Positions 11,901-25,793 of a DNA stretch of 64,000 nucleotides are shown here, in pieces. The translations under genes were made by a program, and so were the position numbers. Source of the DNA: Lagopus muta (Eukaryota; Chordata; Aves; Galliformes; Phasianidae); contig NC_064435.1 in assembly GCF_023343835.1 (NCBI RefSeq), forward strand, positions 89,126,788 to 89,190,787. The letters run 5' to 3'. The notes beneath the pieces were generated by a model. That model did no database searches. It had not been told where the DNA came from and saw nothing but the letters and a program-made list of their open reading frames with translations. The first letter of the stretch is position 1, and the number at the start of each line of letters is the position of its first letter.

Positions 11901-14900
11901 CAAGATTACAGTAGGAATACTGCAATAAACAGTTAGTTTAAGCCTGAAATGGAACTTAAACCACCGATTCGTTAACAAAATAAAGGAATTTACTTCTAAA
12001 GAGCTAACTTTGCCCACTTCTGATCAAATTACCCTCCAACTCCATGACTTCAATTTTGTTTTCTTTTTTTGGAGGACTGTTCTTCCTTTCTGTTCATCCT
12101 TCTCCCTCCCCTGAAGTGGATTACAAATGTATTTCCCATGCACAGCCAACCTAGACAAACACCTGCTCACACCATCCCCAGTTACATGTCTATATCCCCT
12201 TGCAATTAGAAGTTTGATTCCAACATCTTTTCTTTAATCCCACAGGCCCTTTTCCCTTTTACCTCACCTCCTTCTTGTGTAGCACTGTCTTAGCCTGATC
12301 AATATACCTGACAAGTTATGGTCATGTTTGGTTGAGATGCCAAGCCTCTTCCCTTAGTTCCAAAATAGACATACACAGCACCCTGAAAAACAGGAAAAGC
12401 AAACACAACACAAAAAGATTTGCAAGTCAGCCCCAAGTGTGAAATCCAAGACAAAGATCAGAGTGAAACAATTGTGTAAGGGCTATTAATACAACTGTAT
12501 TTTTCCTGCCAAAGCTTTTTCATGAATTTGTCTTTTCACTCCAAGCCTAAAAATACCCAAACTGGAATGGGCATTGCTATAACCAAGTGTGTTCTCATCA
12601 TACTGCAGTTTAGGAGTGAGGATGGTATAATGTATATTACATTAACTACATGCAAGCTCTTTTGACTCTCATTTTGTTTAAAATTCCTTAATGCAGTGGG
12701 ATGCAGTGCCAGACACAACAGATGCTTGCAATTTTCCAAAGTTTTAGTCTATGTAGAAGCATTTAAATTAGTATTTAGGCAGCTAATTTAGTACTGAAAA
12801 TTCTGAAGAGCTTTAAACTTAGTGGAAATGCATTAGCCTAACAAGTTATGCTTCTCAGTTCAGGTGGAAAGAAAACATTCAGTGACCATTAACAGGAGAT
12901 AATTTGGTAAGCTTCAAATTATTAAGCTACTGTAGTTTGATTACTTTAGCACCTGTCTGTGTTCATGCTGCATTTTAGATATTATCTGTTGGCCTGTGAC
13001 AGCAGAGGACAAGGCTTACTGATATCAGGTTCCTTCCAGACTTTTTGTTCCTAAAAGAACAGCACACTCAGATTTTATGAATGGCTTCTAATATTTCCAG
13101 CACATCAATGCTGCAAGACTGAAATCTGATTTGCACAAAAAGTCAGCCAAAAAAAAAAAAAAGGACATATGGATAACTTTCATTGATTTAATCAAAGTAT
13201 CCATAATGTTATAAACCTTTCTGTTTGTATTAAAAAGCGCCCTTGAGCAATAACAGATATTCTTTATCTCATTTCATTAGTCTAAAAAACATAAGCATCA
13301 ATAAAAATGATCTGAGGGAAAAAAAACAAACATATATGCACAAAAAACAAGCAAACACAAAACCTGTGTATGACTTACTTTGTAACTGAGAAACTGAGAT
13401 CCCACAGAAGGTGCTCCAATTGCCAGATCTGGCAGTCCATCCTCATTGAAGTCCAGGACTGCCAATGCAGAACCAAATCTGCCTGAAGGCTAAAAGGAGA
13501 GGGACTGCTCTGATGAAAGTAACAAATATTTTAAAGACAAAACGCCAAAACACAATGTACATTTGCAATCACAGCACAGGGAAGAACTGGAAACAGCTAT
13601 TATAAAAATCCACCCCAACAATTATTAAGATTTTCTTATCATCACTGTTCTCTCAAATAACAGCCATGTTAATAATACACTAATTGGGAGTGGCCTGTTC
13701 TCCTTGAGGATATGCTGTTGTTAAAATATAAGCTAATATAATGAATATAATAAGGCAGTGCTGTGCTATTTCATTTTTTGAGTCTAATGCACCACTGATG
13801 TCATGCTTACAAACGACAAGCTATTCTCTTCTGTGTGAATAATTACATTTCCTATAGAGGATCAACTTTATTGCTCAAAAAGACCATCTGATCCTGCCCC
13901 TCAGTGTCAAGTATCTGACATGACTCCTCACCTGATGACCCTCTAGTACTTGGTCTGCTTTTTCATCTAGATCCATGTCTTCTTGTGGCAAACCTGAACG
14001 ATTGCCATAGACTATATACACCCTTCCTATCTGAATGTGGCCCAGTGTGCTGTACCCCGGTGCTCCAGCTACCAGATCTTCATATCCATCCTGGTTCATG
14101 TCAGCTGAAATCATTGCCCTGTATAAGGGAGGTAACAAAACCATAGCATTAGCTGCCAGGCTATCTCTACATTATCAGAAAATAAATACTTTTAATTTCA
14201 GGTAATTTCATGTGTCTTTCCTCATCTTTTCAGTAAGGACCTACATGGCATTTTTCATATGATATAATTTATTTTTGTTTACCTGGACTAAATAAGAACA
14301 GGTTCATCTTCCACTAATGCACCTGAGATACGTATGGACTGCTTTTTAACTGACACAAGGCATCTAAGAGCAGTCAGAACAAAACACATGAAGAAGGGCT
14401 GCTTGCATATGACACAGAACCCAGAAAATGAAATTAACCATCATTTTAACCAAATCTCTAATTTAATCAATGGTCATAACAGTAGATAAACAAATGGATC
14501 ACAGGCCTCAATAACATAGTAGAGGTTTAAAGGGGGAACATGGAGAGAAAGAACTACCATTGGCTGGTGTGGAGTAACCTCAAGAATTAAATCTTGAATT
14601 ATTGAATCAGAAGAAATAAACCAAAATGAGTAGCTATGCAAATTTATGTCATCTCTCATCTCTAATCTCAGAATCACAGAATGGCCAGGGTTGGAAGGGA
14701 CCTCAAGGATCATGAATCTCCAACCCCCCTGCCACATGCAGGGCCACCAACCTCCACATTTCATACCAGCCCAGGCTGCCCAGGGCCCCATCCAATCTGG
14801 CCTTGAACACCTCCAGGGATGGGGCATCCACAACCTCTCTGGGCAGCTGTTCCAGCACCTCACCACTCTCTCTGTGAAGAATTTCCCCCTAACATCCAAC

Positions 14901-15423
14901 CTAAATCTTCCCTCCCTCAACTTAAAAAACCATTTCCCCTTGTCCTGCTGTTATCAACCTTTTCAAAGAGTTGATTCCCCTCCTGTTTGCAGGCTCCCTT
15001 TAGGTATTGAAAGGCTGCAATGAGGTCACCCCACAGCCTTCTTTTCTCCAGGCTGAACAAGCCCAGCTCCCTCAGCCTGTCTTTGTAGGGAGGTGCTCCA
15101 GCCCCCTGATCATCTTTGTGGCTCTCCTCTGGACCTTTTCCAACAGGCAGTGGCCATCAGTTCACAAGACCACATCTGAAGGTCTAGATTCTAACAAGTA
15201 TCCAAAGAATAAAAATCAATATTCTGGTAGGTACACAAATTTTTCAGAAATTAGGAGGGAGGCTTGAAAAAAAAAGTACAAACCATCCAAGTCTAGCATA
15301 TGGCGAAGCAAGAAAATATGAAGATACTGGCTTAGGGATGTACTTAGAAGATTTTTGATGTGTAGTTGCTATCACTCTCCAGACAGTTTTTGCAAAAGCA
15401 CGATTTATGAATCGGAGGGAATT
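5916..15423 (-). CDS. GPLD1: GPLD1 exons 13-24: FG-GAP beta-propeller half
   Basis: Exons in transcription order: 15284-15423, 13932-14118, 13379-13489, 12308-12382, 11763-11919, 9521-9662, 8371-8470, 8189-8282, 7490-7666, 6985-7145, 6200-6226, 5916-6113. They encode residues 337-858. FG-GAP repeats with integrin-like calcium loops are visible: [19 protein letters not shown] (exon 14), [19 protein letters not shown] (exon 15), [19 protein letters not shown] (exon 17) and [17 protein letters not shown] (exons 21-22). Two joints are less certain. The exon 18 donor was taken at GA|gtgtgt and the exon 19 acceptor at ttcaag|GTGC because both are phase 2. The last exon reads through a donor-like gtgagc at 6057-6062, because the residues beyond it (KVIASGG) match the family; the final 25 or so residues have no human counterpart. 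Confidence 0.9.
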
Positions 15424-18400
15424 CTGAAATAAAAATAACAGTGAGACACAAGAATTTGTAAACTGTAGGCTGAAACAGTACAGACGACCTCCAAAAATAA
15501 GTCATCATCAGTGGAAAACAGCACATTGATCTAAATCAACTCTGATTTGGGTCATAAGCACTGCTTTAGAAAGAGACAAGAAGTCTGTATGCCTTAGATG
15601 GTGCATTGCTAACTGTTCACTGCTATAGTTTGTTGAAATTTTTTAACTTCAAAAAGTGATCATATGATTCCATAAAGTTTAATGCTAATGATGTATTTTT
15701 GTCATTTTGACACTGTAAAATATGTTCTAGCCTCATTACAAAATGAGGAAAACCCCAAAGCTTTAGTATTTACGATGTACTTAGTATCTACATCATATAC
15801 CAATTTACAGTGGCTGCCAGAATCTCCATGAAGTGAAGTGAGAGGCTACAGTTTACATCCAGAGACCACAAACAGCACCTCAGACAGAAATTAAAACAGT
15901 TTTATCCAGAGCTGAATTGTACCTGACACATGCCACATCTCACTTACTGTTGCCCAAGACTGTATATTGAAGTGAACTCCTCTCTCTGTATACGTTATAT
16001 TCTTTTCAAATGTCTTTGGAAGTGAAGAAGTTGTATTTTTGTGATGTTCATTTTTTGAGTGTTTGCTTCTGTTAAAATAAAAAGGCACTAATAACAATTA
16101 ATACAACGGAATTAATGACGTTTTTTAATAACAAAGCAAGGAGAAATAATCATCTTGCCTTTTGAATCCAGAATTACCTACTACATGCCTGTTTCTTGAC
16201 TTCACACACCATTTTTTCTCTTTCCCCACAAAAGAAGTTAATTTTTTGCTGTAGTTACATTTTGCCAGTCATTTTCACTTGTTTCAGATATTTCCACTAT
16301 TTCCATGGAATTACTCTTCCTCAACAAATAAGTTTATTACTACCTAGCCCTGGCCAGAATTCTGCTCCAACTTACAACTACTGATGTTGTTGAGGAGAGC
16401 ACCCAAGGACAAGAGCTCTTTTCTCAGCTAAGGTAAGAGCTTGAAGATAAAAACTCTCACAATAAATATGCAATAAAATAAAGGTAATTAGTATCTCAAC
16501 CCATAAGGTTTCATAACCCCACATACTGATTTAGCTACAGTTGCTGCTGCTCTTTTCATCTAATCATAGGCATCAGTTTATTATTATACTCCATAGTAAA
16601 TTAAAGACAGATTTTAGTAAAGTAAACTCTTTGCTTTCTTGTCCTCTCTTCACTCAGCATGGCTATTTTCAAGGACGCACTGTTGTCTTTGAGGATGTGC
16701 TTTTTATCACATCTTTTTGATCTTTATTTCTTTCCCATCATTATCTCCCTGTAAGGAACATTCCACTGTCCTAATGTGACTGAAGTTGTAAATTAAACCA
16801 TTAATACTTGTTGCAAGTAAGCTAAGTTCTGAAGGAAAAAAAAAAGATCTCTAATTTTCAATAGCTCACTGTCCACATTAGGGAAAGACTGACTCTTCTG
16901 TCACCAGTATTAAGTCTTTGAACCTTTAGTTATACTTACAGGTAGTTATCCTTGTGGTCCCTTGTACAGTTTATAAACAGAGGGTTCTCAGGCAGAAAGC
17001 AGCCACTAAAAAATATTCAGAATGTGTTTTGAAGATTTTCTTGCAATGCAAGTGAAACTAAAGCTTCAACATTTATCCTTACTGATTCTCCTGTTGGAAG
17101 GCATCAGCTTTCTAAAGAAGCTCTGCTTAATCAATTTCAGGAAGGTATCACAAGCCATAGAAACTCCTTTGATGTGTATTTTAATGGCCTTGATTGTACT
17201 TAATGACTTAGGTTCTATATGAATCTTGTATGTCTCCACTCATTTAATGAAACTTATTGGAACATGTCCTGCTAATTCTATTAATAGTATTAATAGAATA
17301 AATAGAAAAGAATTATTTTTTACAGTCTTTTAATGAAAATGATATTTTGGAACAAAGAACTCAACTGATTATGCCATATCATGTCCAAACATTATTTCCC
17401 AAAATATCTCTGTTAACATTATCCATTAGATGTATGGATTATTTCCCACTGCTGGTCTTATAATGTTATTTATAGTAAAGTTACACTTGTACCAAGGCAA
17501 TACAGGGCCAGAACTTCAATAAAAACATGATATTTTGAATATAAGCCCAAACTTCCAATGCTAGAACATCCATTCTTACTGTTTATATTCCTATCTGCTT
17601 GCATTATCTGCAGGGAGCATTTGGCCTCCTCTAGGAAGGATCATCTCCACCAGCTGATGAGAGCAGTCACATAGTACAAGCACTGCTCAGATCACCAGGC
17701 CAGGAAGAACCTCAGTCTGGCTATGCAACACTTGTGCACCCCATTGGATACGTCTTAAAGAATGCCCCAGGTTTCCCCAGTTGAGTATCTGCTGGGCATG
17801 ACCCAGCTTTGCATGGAGAGAAGAATGTGACCATGTTGCAAATGCAGTCTCAGGGTCCATGCTTTCCTCTGTGCATCTGGTCAAAGAACAGGCATACTTC
17901 CTTTGGTCCACATGAGGATTTAAAGTGTTTATTCTCGGAAATGACCTGCTTTCAGAAGGATTAAATGTGTGCCAGAGCTTGAATACTATATCTAATGTTG
18001 CAAGAAACACAGTGTTACCTGACTCCATTCTCCAGCATTCGGCTCATCTGCTCAAAAATATTGTTTGTCCAGAATGCCATGTCATCTACTCCTCCAAGGA
18101 AATATTCATGGAACTTTTCCACCAGAAATGGAGATTTACTAGCATATGTTGGAAAGAGCTAAGAGACAAGCAACATACTCAGTAAAACGGATAGTAAAAT
18201 GGATTACACTGTCTTTGCATTACATATTCAACCCCAAAAAATAAACCAAAAAGAGCAAACTAACCTTGGCAACAGCAAGCCTTTCTCCATGTCTGAAAAA
18301 AAAAAAAATCACAATTCTTCAGAAATCAACAGATTTAACTTAAAAAAATTTCATGATTTGTAAGCTTCTTTTCAAGGTTTCTGTACTTCTGCATGTGGTA

Positions 18401-21400
18401 AATACTATGCAAATAATTACATTTCCTTCTTAGTTGTTAATAGGATTATAATGTGAAAAGTAACAATTTTAACTGTACTGTAGCTCTTAACCTGGAGGGA
18501 TTTACAGTGCTTTTAAATACTGCACGTCTGGTAGTAATTAACTGAAATAAAGAATACAGCTAGGTGGTTTAAGGTCTTCCAAGCAGGCATTGTGAGATAG
18601 CAAAAATGTCATAGTTGTTATCTCTATGAATTATTCTTGGATTTGATAGGATATACATAAACAGTAAGTAAACTGTCCATTTAAGTATGCATATTGAGCT
18701 TCATTACCTTAAAATTATATTGGTAACATGTCACAGTGCAACAATACTTGAAGACTTGGCTGTTCTCAAATAAACAGGCCTAAATATGTTCAATGCATAA
18801 ACCTGTTAAATAGCTTAGACACAGAAGCTATGGTGTAATAACAAAACTAACAGCCATTTAAGCAGTCCAAATTTGTATTTTAGACTTTAAGAAAAAAAAA
18901 AAAAAAAAGTATCTTATGATTTTTGTATTCCTGGCCTCAAAGCATAATTTTCTGAGCTAGCATTTCAAGCCAGATTATCATCTTTTTCCTATATAAGTTT
19001 CACAAAGGAAAATCTACACAAAGCTATCCAACTTACAGCTCAAGAAACAGCAGGTAAGTGCAGTCAGTAATTGTGCCTTCAGTTATGATCTCTCTTCCAT
19101 AAAATTCCTTATAGATAGAGGCTAGGTCTTTGACAGGTACATACCTAAGAACAAGACTGAGGTATTGTAAGAGTTTTTCCACATCACCTGGTAAAAGATA
19201 ATTCAGTTTCTGTAACAGCTGTAGCTATGGCTGGTTAGTTTCCACTCTTCCTCTACTGGTTCCCTGGTGTGGTGATCACATAACCTCCAAACCTCCACTG
19301 TTGCCAAACCTATTCCAATTCAACTCCATTCCTAGCCAAAAGGATGGTGCTCATATTTTGCTATCTCAACATTTCTCAGAGATACGTCAGAGGTGATGAA
19401 GTTGAGGAGATAAATGACCATCTTCTATACCTAGAGGAACTATCTTTCATGTAAATAAGACTCAAATGGCCTACCACACCAGGTCTTTCATTTAAAAATG
19501 GCAAGAAAACAAGCATGCCTATTTAAAACTGCTGCTTCTTTTTATGCTTTGAAAGCCTGTCTGAATTCCTCAGTATCTATAGCCATAAACATCCCCAATG
19601 CCGTAAAATTAAAATGGTGATCTAAGTGAGACATTACCTGCACATTCAAATAATTGGTAGGACATTCCAAGAAGCAATTTTTTGTTATCTATAATTATGA
19701 TTTCCATCAGAGTTAAAGAATAAATCTTTATTGCTGTATTGCAACATCTAAAACTCTTTTTTTTCTGTCCTCCCAGTTCTTTATGTCAGAGAACACAAAA
19801 TATGCATATGAGGAATATTCCTGTAGCAAAGGTTTTGAAAGAAAAGTACAGAATAAACTGAGATTATCATTAGAAAGGTTAAGCTCTGCTGAAGGCCATT
19901 CTCTTACCAGTTTGGTGTCAGGTAACTGAAGTCCAGCTCAAACTGACTCAGTACATCTCCTCCTGTAGATGGAGGAATAAAAAGCAAACAAGCAAAACAC
20001 AAGACCCAACAAACATGTAAGTATCTGACAAGGATAAGTGTGAATGGATCTAACTATGGCTATGCTGTATATTTTTATATGGCACCCAAATCTTGGTCAT
20101 TTAAAATACAGAGATGGTTCACCTGAAAGAATACTGCATATTTTGTACTTCCAGACAATAGCAAAAATGGTGTCAAATTTAAAATCCAAGGAGTGACTCC
20201 ATTTAACCTTTAGCATACTTCAGCCTGTGTTTTGGCTTTAAGTCAAGGATCTATATGCCCTATTGCACCTCCTGAAACACAAAACATGCAGACAGGGATA
20301 GCAGGATTTTGCAAGCTGCAGGAGAGTCTTGTGACTTTCACTACACAGGGTAAGAGCCAGAGTCACCAATTGTGCTTTTCATGTGTACTAGGTATCCCAA
20401 CACGAAGGATCTATGTTCAGCAAACAGAAATATTACCAAAATCTCCAACACTGTGAGCTTCTGAATATGAACCATGAAAATCAACCTGGAGAAAGAAAAA
20501 AAAAACATAAACAAAACACCTTGCTGATCACTTTACTCATCCTTCAATACAAACACAAGAGCAGAATCAAATTGTCCAAACAGCTCTGAAGCTTGTAGGT
20601 CCCAAACCTGACTTACTTTGTTCATACAGACTTTGTGACATTGTGTCTCTCTCAAAATTTTCCTGATTCAGGAGTACAGCTTTTGTCTTCTCTCTGTACC
20701 AGACTCCAGAGCTGAACTAGCAATACTAACAGTTCCAGTCACGTTAATAGAATAATCCAAACTTACTTCTCCCATGGCTTTTAAAAATCCTTGGTTGATG
20801 CCCAGGCTGTGCCAGCTAACATCTGCCACCATATGTGAGGCAATTCCAAACAGGAAAGCCACCAGCTTCTCTGTAGCCTGCACAATAACAATACACATGT
20901 AGTACCATCCATAATTTTATTCCTGTCTTTTTTGTTTTACATTACTCAAAGATGCAATGGATAATCTATTGCAATCCAAGAATTTAGCACAACAGAACAG
21001 TGAGCACTCATTCCTTGATACAGGAGAATTGTTTTTTTCCAACTTGACAATCTGTAAGCACTTCATTCAAGGCCATGAAGTTAAATGGCTGATGTCGGAA
21101 CACAGCCTGTGTGCTTCCAGTCAGATACGTGTTTTGGGACTAGGGACAAACTCTTCTTCTCCCAAGGAGTGAAATTCCTCTGCCACTTGAAGTACTGTGC
21201 AAATACATACAGAGAAGAGAAAGATGCTCCTGTGCAGGTGCTATTCATTGTAAAAGCATTTGACTAAAGCCAAGTTACTCATTTTATCCCTACAAACAGA
21301 AAAGTTATCCAGAATAAACTTATGAGCAACAGAAATTTCATTTCACTTCTTCAGAAAAGATTCCTCTATATCAAATCCTTGTTAGTTCCAGAGGCCATTA

Positions 21401-24400
21401 AAAAAATCTGTAATCAAGTCACAAGTTTTGGATGAATTTATAGTTCCTGAAGTTAAACAGTTCACACTTTAGTATCACTGCAGGCCAGTCAAAAAGCAGG
21501 CAGATTTCTGTGTATTTTTAGATAGTGAATACATTCAAATGCTGCTCCAACTGTAAAGTTCTGTTGTGCAGTGTGAGAATGGCAAATATTCCAACAAGGA
21601 AAAGAAAACAGCAGGACTTTAAAAATCATTCTCACTTCCAACAATCTGTTCTTCCTCTCCCCTGGTATAAAAAAGAGCAAATCAGGATTAAGTCCAAGTA
21701 TGAATTCTAAACTAGGTCTGGTTTTCAAATGGCAAACACTCAGCCAGATCTGACAGTTATGCAAGTACTCAAAACCACCAATCACATTTAAAAAATTGGA
21801 CCTACAAAATACACCAAAAGCACCAGAGCACATTAGAGACAACAGATTTTATGTGGAAGCTGTTAACTTTTTGTCTGGTAAAGATGAAAGCAAGATTTCA
21901 ACTTTTCCTCTATCAGCAGAGATTTTAGTTTTAAAATCTTATGTATTCTTTCACATTTCCCAAAGGATAAAGCTGCAAAAACAAGGGAAGCTGAAGAAGG
22001 CAGCAACAAGTGCAGTCAAATAGAACAATAGAAAGTCATTTCAAAAGTTAAAGAACTTTTCTTACCTCTTCCCAAGGCTGAGGATAATTCCTTCTGATGT
22101 AGTGAATACTTGCATTAAGAAATGGTGACCAGTGAGTATCTTCAGACACATCATGGTATATCCCTATTGCAACAGAATTATATCTGTATTTATTAATATT
22201 TGTTTAAAATAAGGGGTTCTCCATGAAAACAAACAGATCTTTGCTCAATTCCATATTGCACAGGTGCTACATTTTGCAATCCGTTTACATAGCAAAAGCC
22301 AAATTAGCTATATTTTCTGTATGATTTCTACTGACAGAAGAGATGCTAGATGCTTACATGACTGCGTTTGATGCATCCAAAAATTTTGTGCCTGCTCCCT
22401 TTCTCTGTAAGTGTGATACAAAGAAATATTGCCTTCCAAGTGGAGAGGAGAGGGAGAAGCTCCGAGTAAATTAAAGCTTCAAAGTATATAGCAGAAAAAA
22501 TGATGGGCAGAGCAGCCAACTCAGTACCTTCAAGACAGTTACCACTCACCCAGGGCTAAGCAGGGCTACCATCAGCTGTCCCTTTGCAGCTACTAGGACT
22601 TAGAAAAATGATCTTTTCATCCTCTCAATTTCTCCCTAGATGGGTACTCTGCAATCTAACCTATTTCAGTCAAACAGCATCCTTACATCAAATTGCTCCA
22701 CGTGCCAAACAGCTAAATGTACTCAAAATCTGCTTTCTGAAAACGTTTTCAAGCCTGTTAGTTTGCTACCAAGTTCTACAAAGAAAGGTTCAGAATTCTA
22801 ACAAAAAGTGTGGATGCTTTTATAGGAAGGTACTTTTGGTCATATTCAATTTCTTACAGCACATTTACATTCAGCCCTATTAAATTCTGTAGAGTTTTTA
22901 CATGACAACACAGTGGTTACAATATTGGACTCAAAAATCTTTTCTTACCACGTTTGCAGATTGGAGGATAAAAAGCATCAGGATAAATGCTCCCGGCCTG
23001 AAATGCATCTTGGTGGTTTAGTAACAACTGAGAAAAGGAGTTGGAAAAGAAATCAGAATGCTCTTACATAGCAAAAAACCAAGTCCTGCTGTCAGTATCA
23101 AAGATAAATACTGCCAGTGAGATGTGCCATTATTTCAGTGCCATCATCCTCCCTCCCACCACTCCAGACCCTGTAAGTGAAATTAAGCTGGTCAGTACAC
23201 ACTATAATTTGAAAGGCCATTGAGGAAAGGACAGATGTGATATAAGTTAGGTACTGGTGAAGCCACCTTCAGAAAGTGCCCCCTCCTCTTAACTAGACTC
23301 AAAGCCTGGGCTGCTAACTAACGTCCTCTGAGTCAAGCAGATAAAACATCCATGAAAAACATCAATGCTTCCTTTGGGTGATCTCCTACTATCATAAGAG
23401 ATCACGTTATCTTTAGATTGTCATAAATGATAGTGACAATGTTCTTCATGAAAAACAAATGTTTTGTTTGTGCACATGTATATGTGTTTATGAAAACTGT
23501 CTGTACATTTGAAGTGGTCTGATAGATTGTGTAACAAAAAAGGAAAAAAAAATCCAGCCCAGGCACAGCAGTTACACACATATTACTGAGAATGATATGA
23601 AGAAAGGTTAGAAGACAGAAAAAGACTCAGAGGAAAGGTACAACATTGAGAAATAATATTGCTTCTTACCTGTCTATAATCAACGTTCCCTTCATGTTTG
23701 GTGAAAAATTCCAGAGCTCTATGTGCTAAAAAACAACATATGTTAGTATTGGTTCACACCAGCCAATGGTTGTTAGATGCATTATCAAAAATAAACTGCA
23801 TTATCATAACTAAACCAAATGGCACAGGCATATGAAGTATAATTTCTTAACAAATGCATGAAGAAGTCTCCTTATCTAGGGATCTAATGCAGAAATGCTG
23901 TTTCTGGGGCACATCTGGCCATGGATGTCTCAGCAATCCCTCTCTCACTTCAGCTCTCAAGCTGACAAACAGAGATGTCAGTGCCTAACAGCAAGGAAAA
24001 AGGAAAACTTCATATGCAGAATTGATTCCTGACACTGATCACAGCCAGAACATAGGTACCACGAATCTCTAACTGCAAAGGACACATATGAATCATGTTT
24101 AACTTTCACTGTCCTCAGGAATAAACGTGAATACTGGACAGTTTAATTGATTATTAACAAGCATGAAGAACAACAAGTCAGTAAAATCAATAACACTATT
24201 TATTCATTGAAATAAAGCTTACTGCCAAACTGATCATTCAGCAAGTACAACAGAAGAACGAAACAAACTTATCCCTTTCCTTGAGTGATATTTCACTTTG
24301 AATATTACCCGCTGTTGTTCTAAACCATCCTCATTCAAATATGTGAAGAGACACTTAATGACCAGACTTGCACCAAAAGAGGATTTACATTCAAAAGTAA

Positions 24401-25740
24401 AAAAAATACAGAAGGCTTCCATGTCTCAGCCAGCTCAACAGACATCGATTCCAGTGCCTGGGATTCTCAGGTGGGCAGTTTCTGTCTCCCTCCCTGTCTT
24501 CCCTCACTCCTCACATGGGCTCACCCTGATCCAGAGCTCTATAACTCTGTCAAGTCTCCAGAAGAGGCAGCGGCTGCCCTCTCAGCCTGCTTCCAAAAAC
24601 ACAGCAAGTAGGGCACAGCACTGCACTGCTCAGCACTCCAAATGAGATCCACGTTTTGAACAGGAAGAACTTTTCACCACTTAAAGCACTTGCAGGAATG
24701 TATCCAGGATCGACTTCAGTTTGAGATTTGAAGCAGGAAGGCTGTTTTCTGCAGAATTGCTTTTCCTGGAATACTCCATGTTTGCATTTGGAAATAACTT
24801 CCAGTATCTTATCATAACAGACTTCTATCTGTCTACAATGGAAGCATGCATTTTAGCAGTGCCAGAGCTGAGCCCAGGCAAGATGGTCAAAGTTTTTTCT
24901 AAATGCTGATCTGACAGCTAAGAGTACACCGAACATCTCAGACAACCAAGGTCTTTAAATTATGTAAATATAGGTTTTCTGTAGCATTGCTTCCTTGGTC
25001 AGAGAAAAATGACTGCTTTGGGACAGATCTGTAAGACGTTTCTCCTTACAGATATTTTGTAAGTGCTTTGTATTCTGTCAAACCCATCGTTTCAAGTTTT
25101 CAGAAGCTCATATTCAGTAATTAGGGCGCTGGGCTTCCAGGCCTCCCAGAAAGAGATACAGAATAAAGTTTTTCATTAAGTTAATTCACATATGATGCAG
25201 CTATGACTGTTATTTGAAAACAAAGTTACTAAAAAAGGTTTCTGTTATTCTCTACTTTATACTTCTATACAAAAATACATTAACTTAAAAGAAAGATGAG
25301 TGTTTCTTTTCATTCTCCAAGAGAGAAGCACTTATGTCAGACTCACAGACACAAAGATTTCAGTTACATAACGCCTGTGTTTCAGAAAACAGAACAATAT
25401 GCAATCAAACTGATTCAAGCAGTATGGTTATAAAAACATCACAGTTAAGGTTCAAATGACAAAAGAAGAAGAACTCATTCAATCCATGTATTATTACTTT
25501 TATTATTAATTACTATTATTTAAACAACGTGGAACGCTCATTACTTTCACCTTATTCCCTCCCTTTGCTTTTCAGCCATCTGAATTTACTTTTCTTCCCA
25601 AGCAATTCAAAACACATGAAAATTCATTCTGAATATGCCTTACCTATTTCAACATGCGTTGAAATTCCACTTGGAATACATTTGTGGCAGAAATTGTACA
25701 GTATAATCATCAAAACAGACCAGCTCTTCAGACCAGCCAT
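5916..25740 (-). CDS. GPLD1: GPLD1: GPI-specific phospholipase D, 24 coding exons
   Basis: The product is a secreted zinc-dependent phospholipase D that hydrolyses the inositol-phosphate linkage of GPI anchors; in mammals it is mainly a plasma protein. Joining 24 exons in frame gives 2577 nt, or 858 aa (human 840). Order: signal peptide (about residues 1-23), S1/P1-nuclease-like catalytic domain (about 24-370), then FG-GAP beta-propeller repeats to the C-terminus. Every junction has GT-AG and keeps frame. The start is the ATG at 25740 in MAGLKSWSV, followed by a hydrophobic run and the family motif STHVEIAHRALEF. The gene is head-to-head with ALDH5A1, with 2.96 kb between start codons. Introns hold the CR1 copies and LTR listed separately; otherwise I see nothing in introns longer than 300 bases. 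Identity is very secure; the junction 9521/8470 and the last 25 residues are less sure. Confidence 0.96.
6323..6845 (-). mobile_element. CR1 LINE 3' fragment in GPLD1 intron 22
   Basis: Begins on the plus strand with AATCACACAATCACAGG GGTTGGAAGG, the reverse complement of a CR1 3' end, and continues through the ORF2 C-terminal region (rtCCCCTCTCAG..TCTCAGCCG, CATCTTTGTGGCCCTC). It is truncated at its 5' end, diverged, and lies in the same orientation as GPLD1. Confidence 0.85.
8787..9318 (+). mobile_element. Solo LTR of an avian endogenous retrovirus (antisense in GPLD1 intron)
   Basis: The 532-base segment starts TGGTTTCAGCTGGGATAGAG and ends GCTGAACCACA (TG..CA), matching a widespread avian ERV LTR by its order of blocks: GTTGATAACACA, GACTTAAACTGGACAAG, TATTCCATACCATATGACAT, TTTATCTCAAGCCATGAGTT and the CCCCCATCACACTGGGAAGG purine-rich end. 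No internal viral genes flank it. It lies between exons 18 and 19 of GPLD1 on the opposite strand. A target duplication was not evident. Confidence 0.75.
11135..11695 (+). mobile_element. Degenerate CR1 reverse-transcriptase fragment
   Basis: In GPLD1 intron 17. The plus strand encodes scattered CR1 ORF2 motifs: [15 protein letters not shown], then [16 protein letters not shown] and [10 protein letters not shown], with stops and shifts. It is internal to ORF2 and lacks the 3' end, so it is an old fragment. Confidence 0.75.
14670..15187 (-). mobile_element. CR1 LINE 3' fragment in GPLD1 intron 13
   Basis: Starts AGAATCACAGAATGGCCAGG and keeps the CR1 end order: GTTGGAAGGGACCTCAAGG, CACCTCCAGGGATGGGGCAT, CCTTTAGGTATTGAAAGG, CATCTTTGTGGCTCTCCT. 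It is of the same subtype as the copies at 30100 and 31254 and is well preserved. The plus-strand end here is the element's 3' end. Confidence 0.9.
15948..25740 (-). CDS. GPLD1: GPLD1 exons 1-12: signal peptide and catalytic domain
   Basis: Exons in transcription order: 25644-25740, 23670-23725, 22949-23027, 22066-22163, 20767-20877, 20437-20485, 19908-19962, 19037-19144, 18265-18292, 18019-18158, 16940-17005, 15948-16068. They encode residues 1-336. The four histidines reported as essential in mammalian GPI-PLD (29, 125, 133, 158) fall at the same numbers here: THVEIAH (H29), [16 protein letters not shown] (H125 and H133) and [14 protein letters not shown] (H158). Other landmarks are [19 protein letters not shown] (exon 4), [10 protein letters not shown] (exon 8) and GGVDDMAFW (exon 10). 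Exon 9 is only 28 nt. N-glycosylation sequons such as NAS and NIT fit a secreted protein. The domain looks intact and active. Confidence 0.95.
17275..17299. repeat. Perfect 12-bp-arm palindrome in GPLD1 intron 10
   Basis: Two 12-base arms (ATTCTATTAATA and TATTAATAGAAT) are exact reverse complements around a single central G. It is AT-rich and intronic, probably chance or a replication-slippage product. Confidence 0.6.
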
Positions 25741-25793
25741 GATGCTGTGACGCTTGCTCAAGCTGTGCTTTTAGAAGCCTGCAGCAGTAGCAG

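Noticed and set aside
14474-14920. 148-codon minus-strand open frame in GPLD1 intron 13
   Set aside because: Its first part is CR1 ORF2 C-terminal sequence ([17 protein letters not shown]), the same as in the CR1 copies near 29300 and 30300; it is not a host exon.
17687-18028. 113-codon minus-strand open frame next to GPLD1 exon 10
   Set aside because: It overlaps the exon end in a different frame and runs into the intron; no family similarity.
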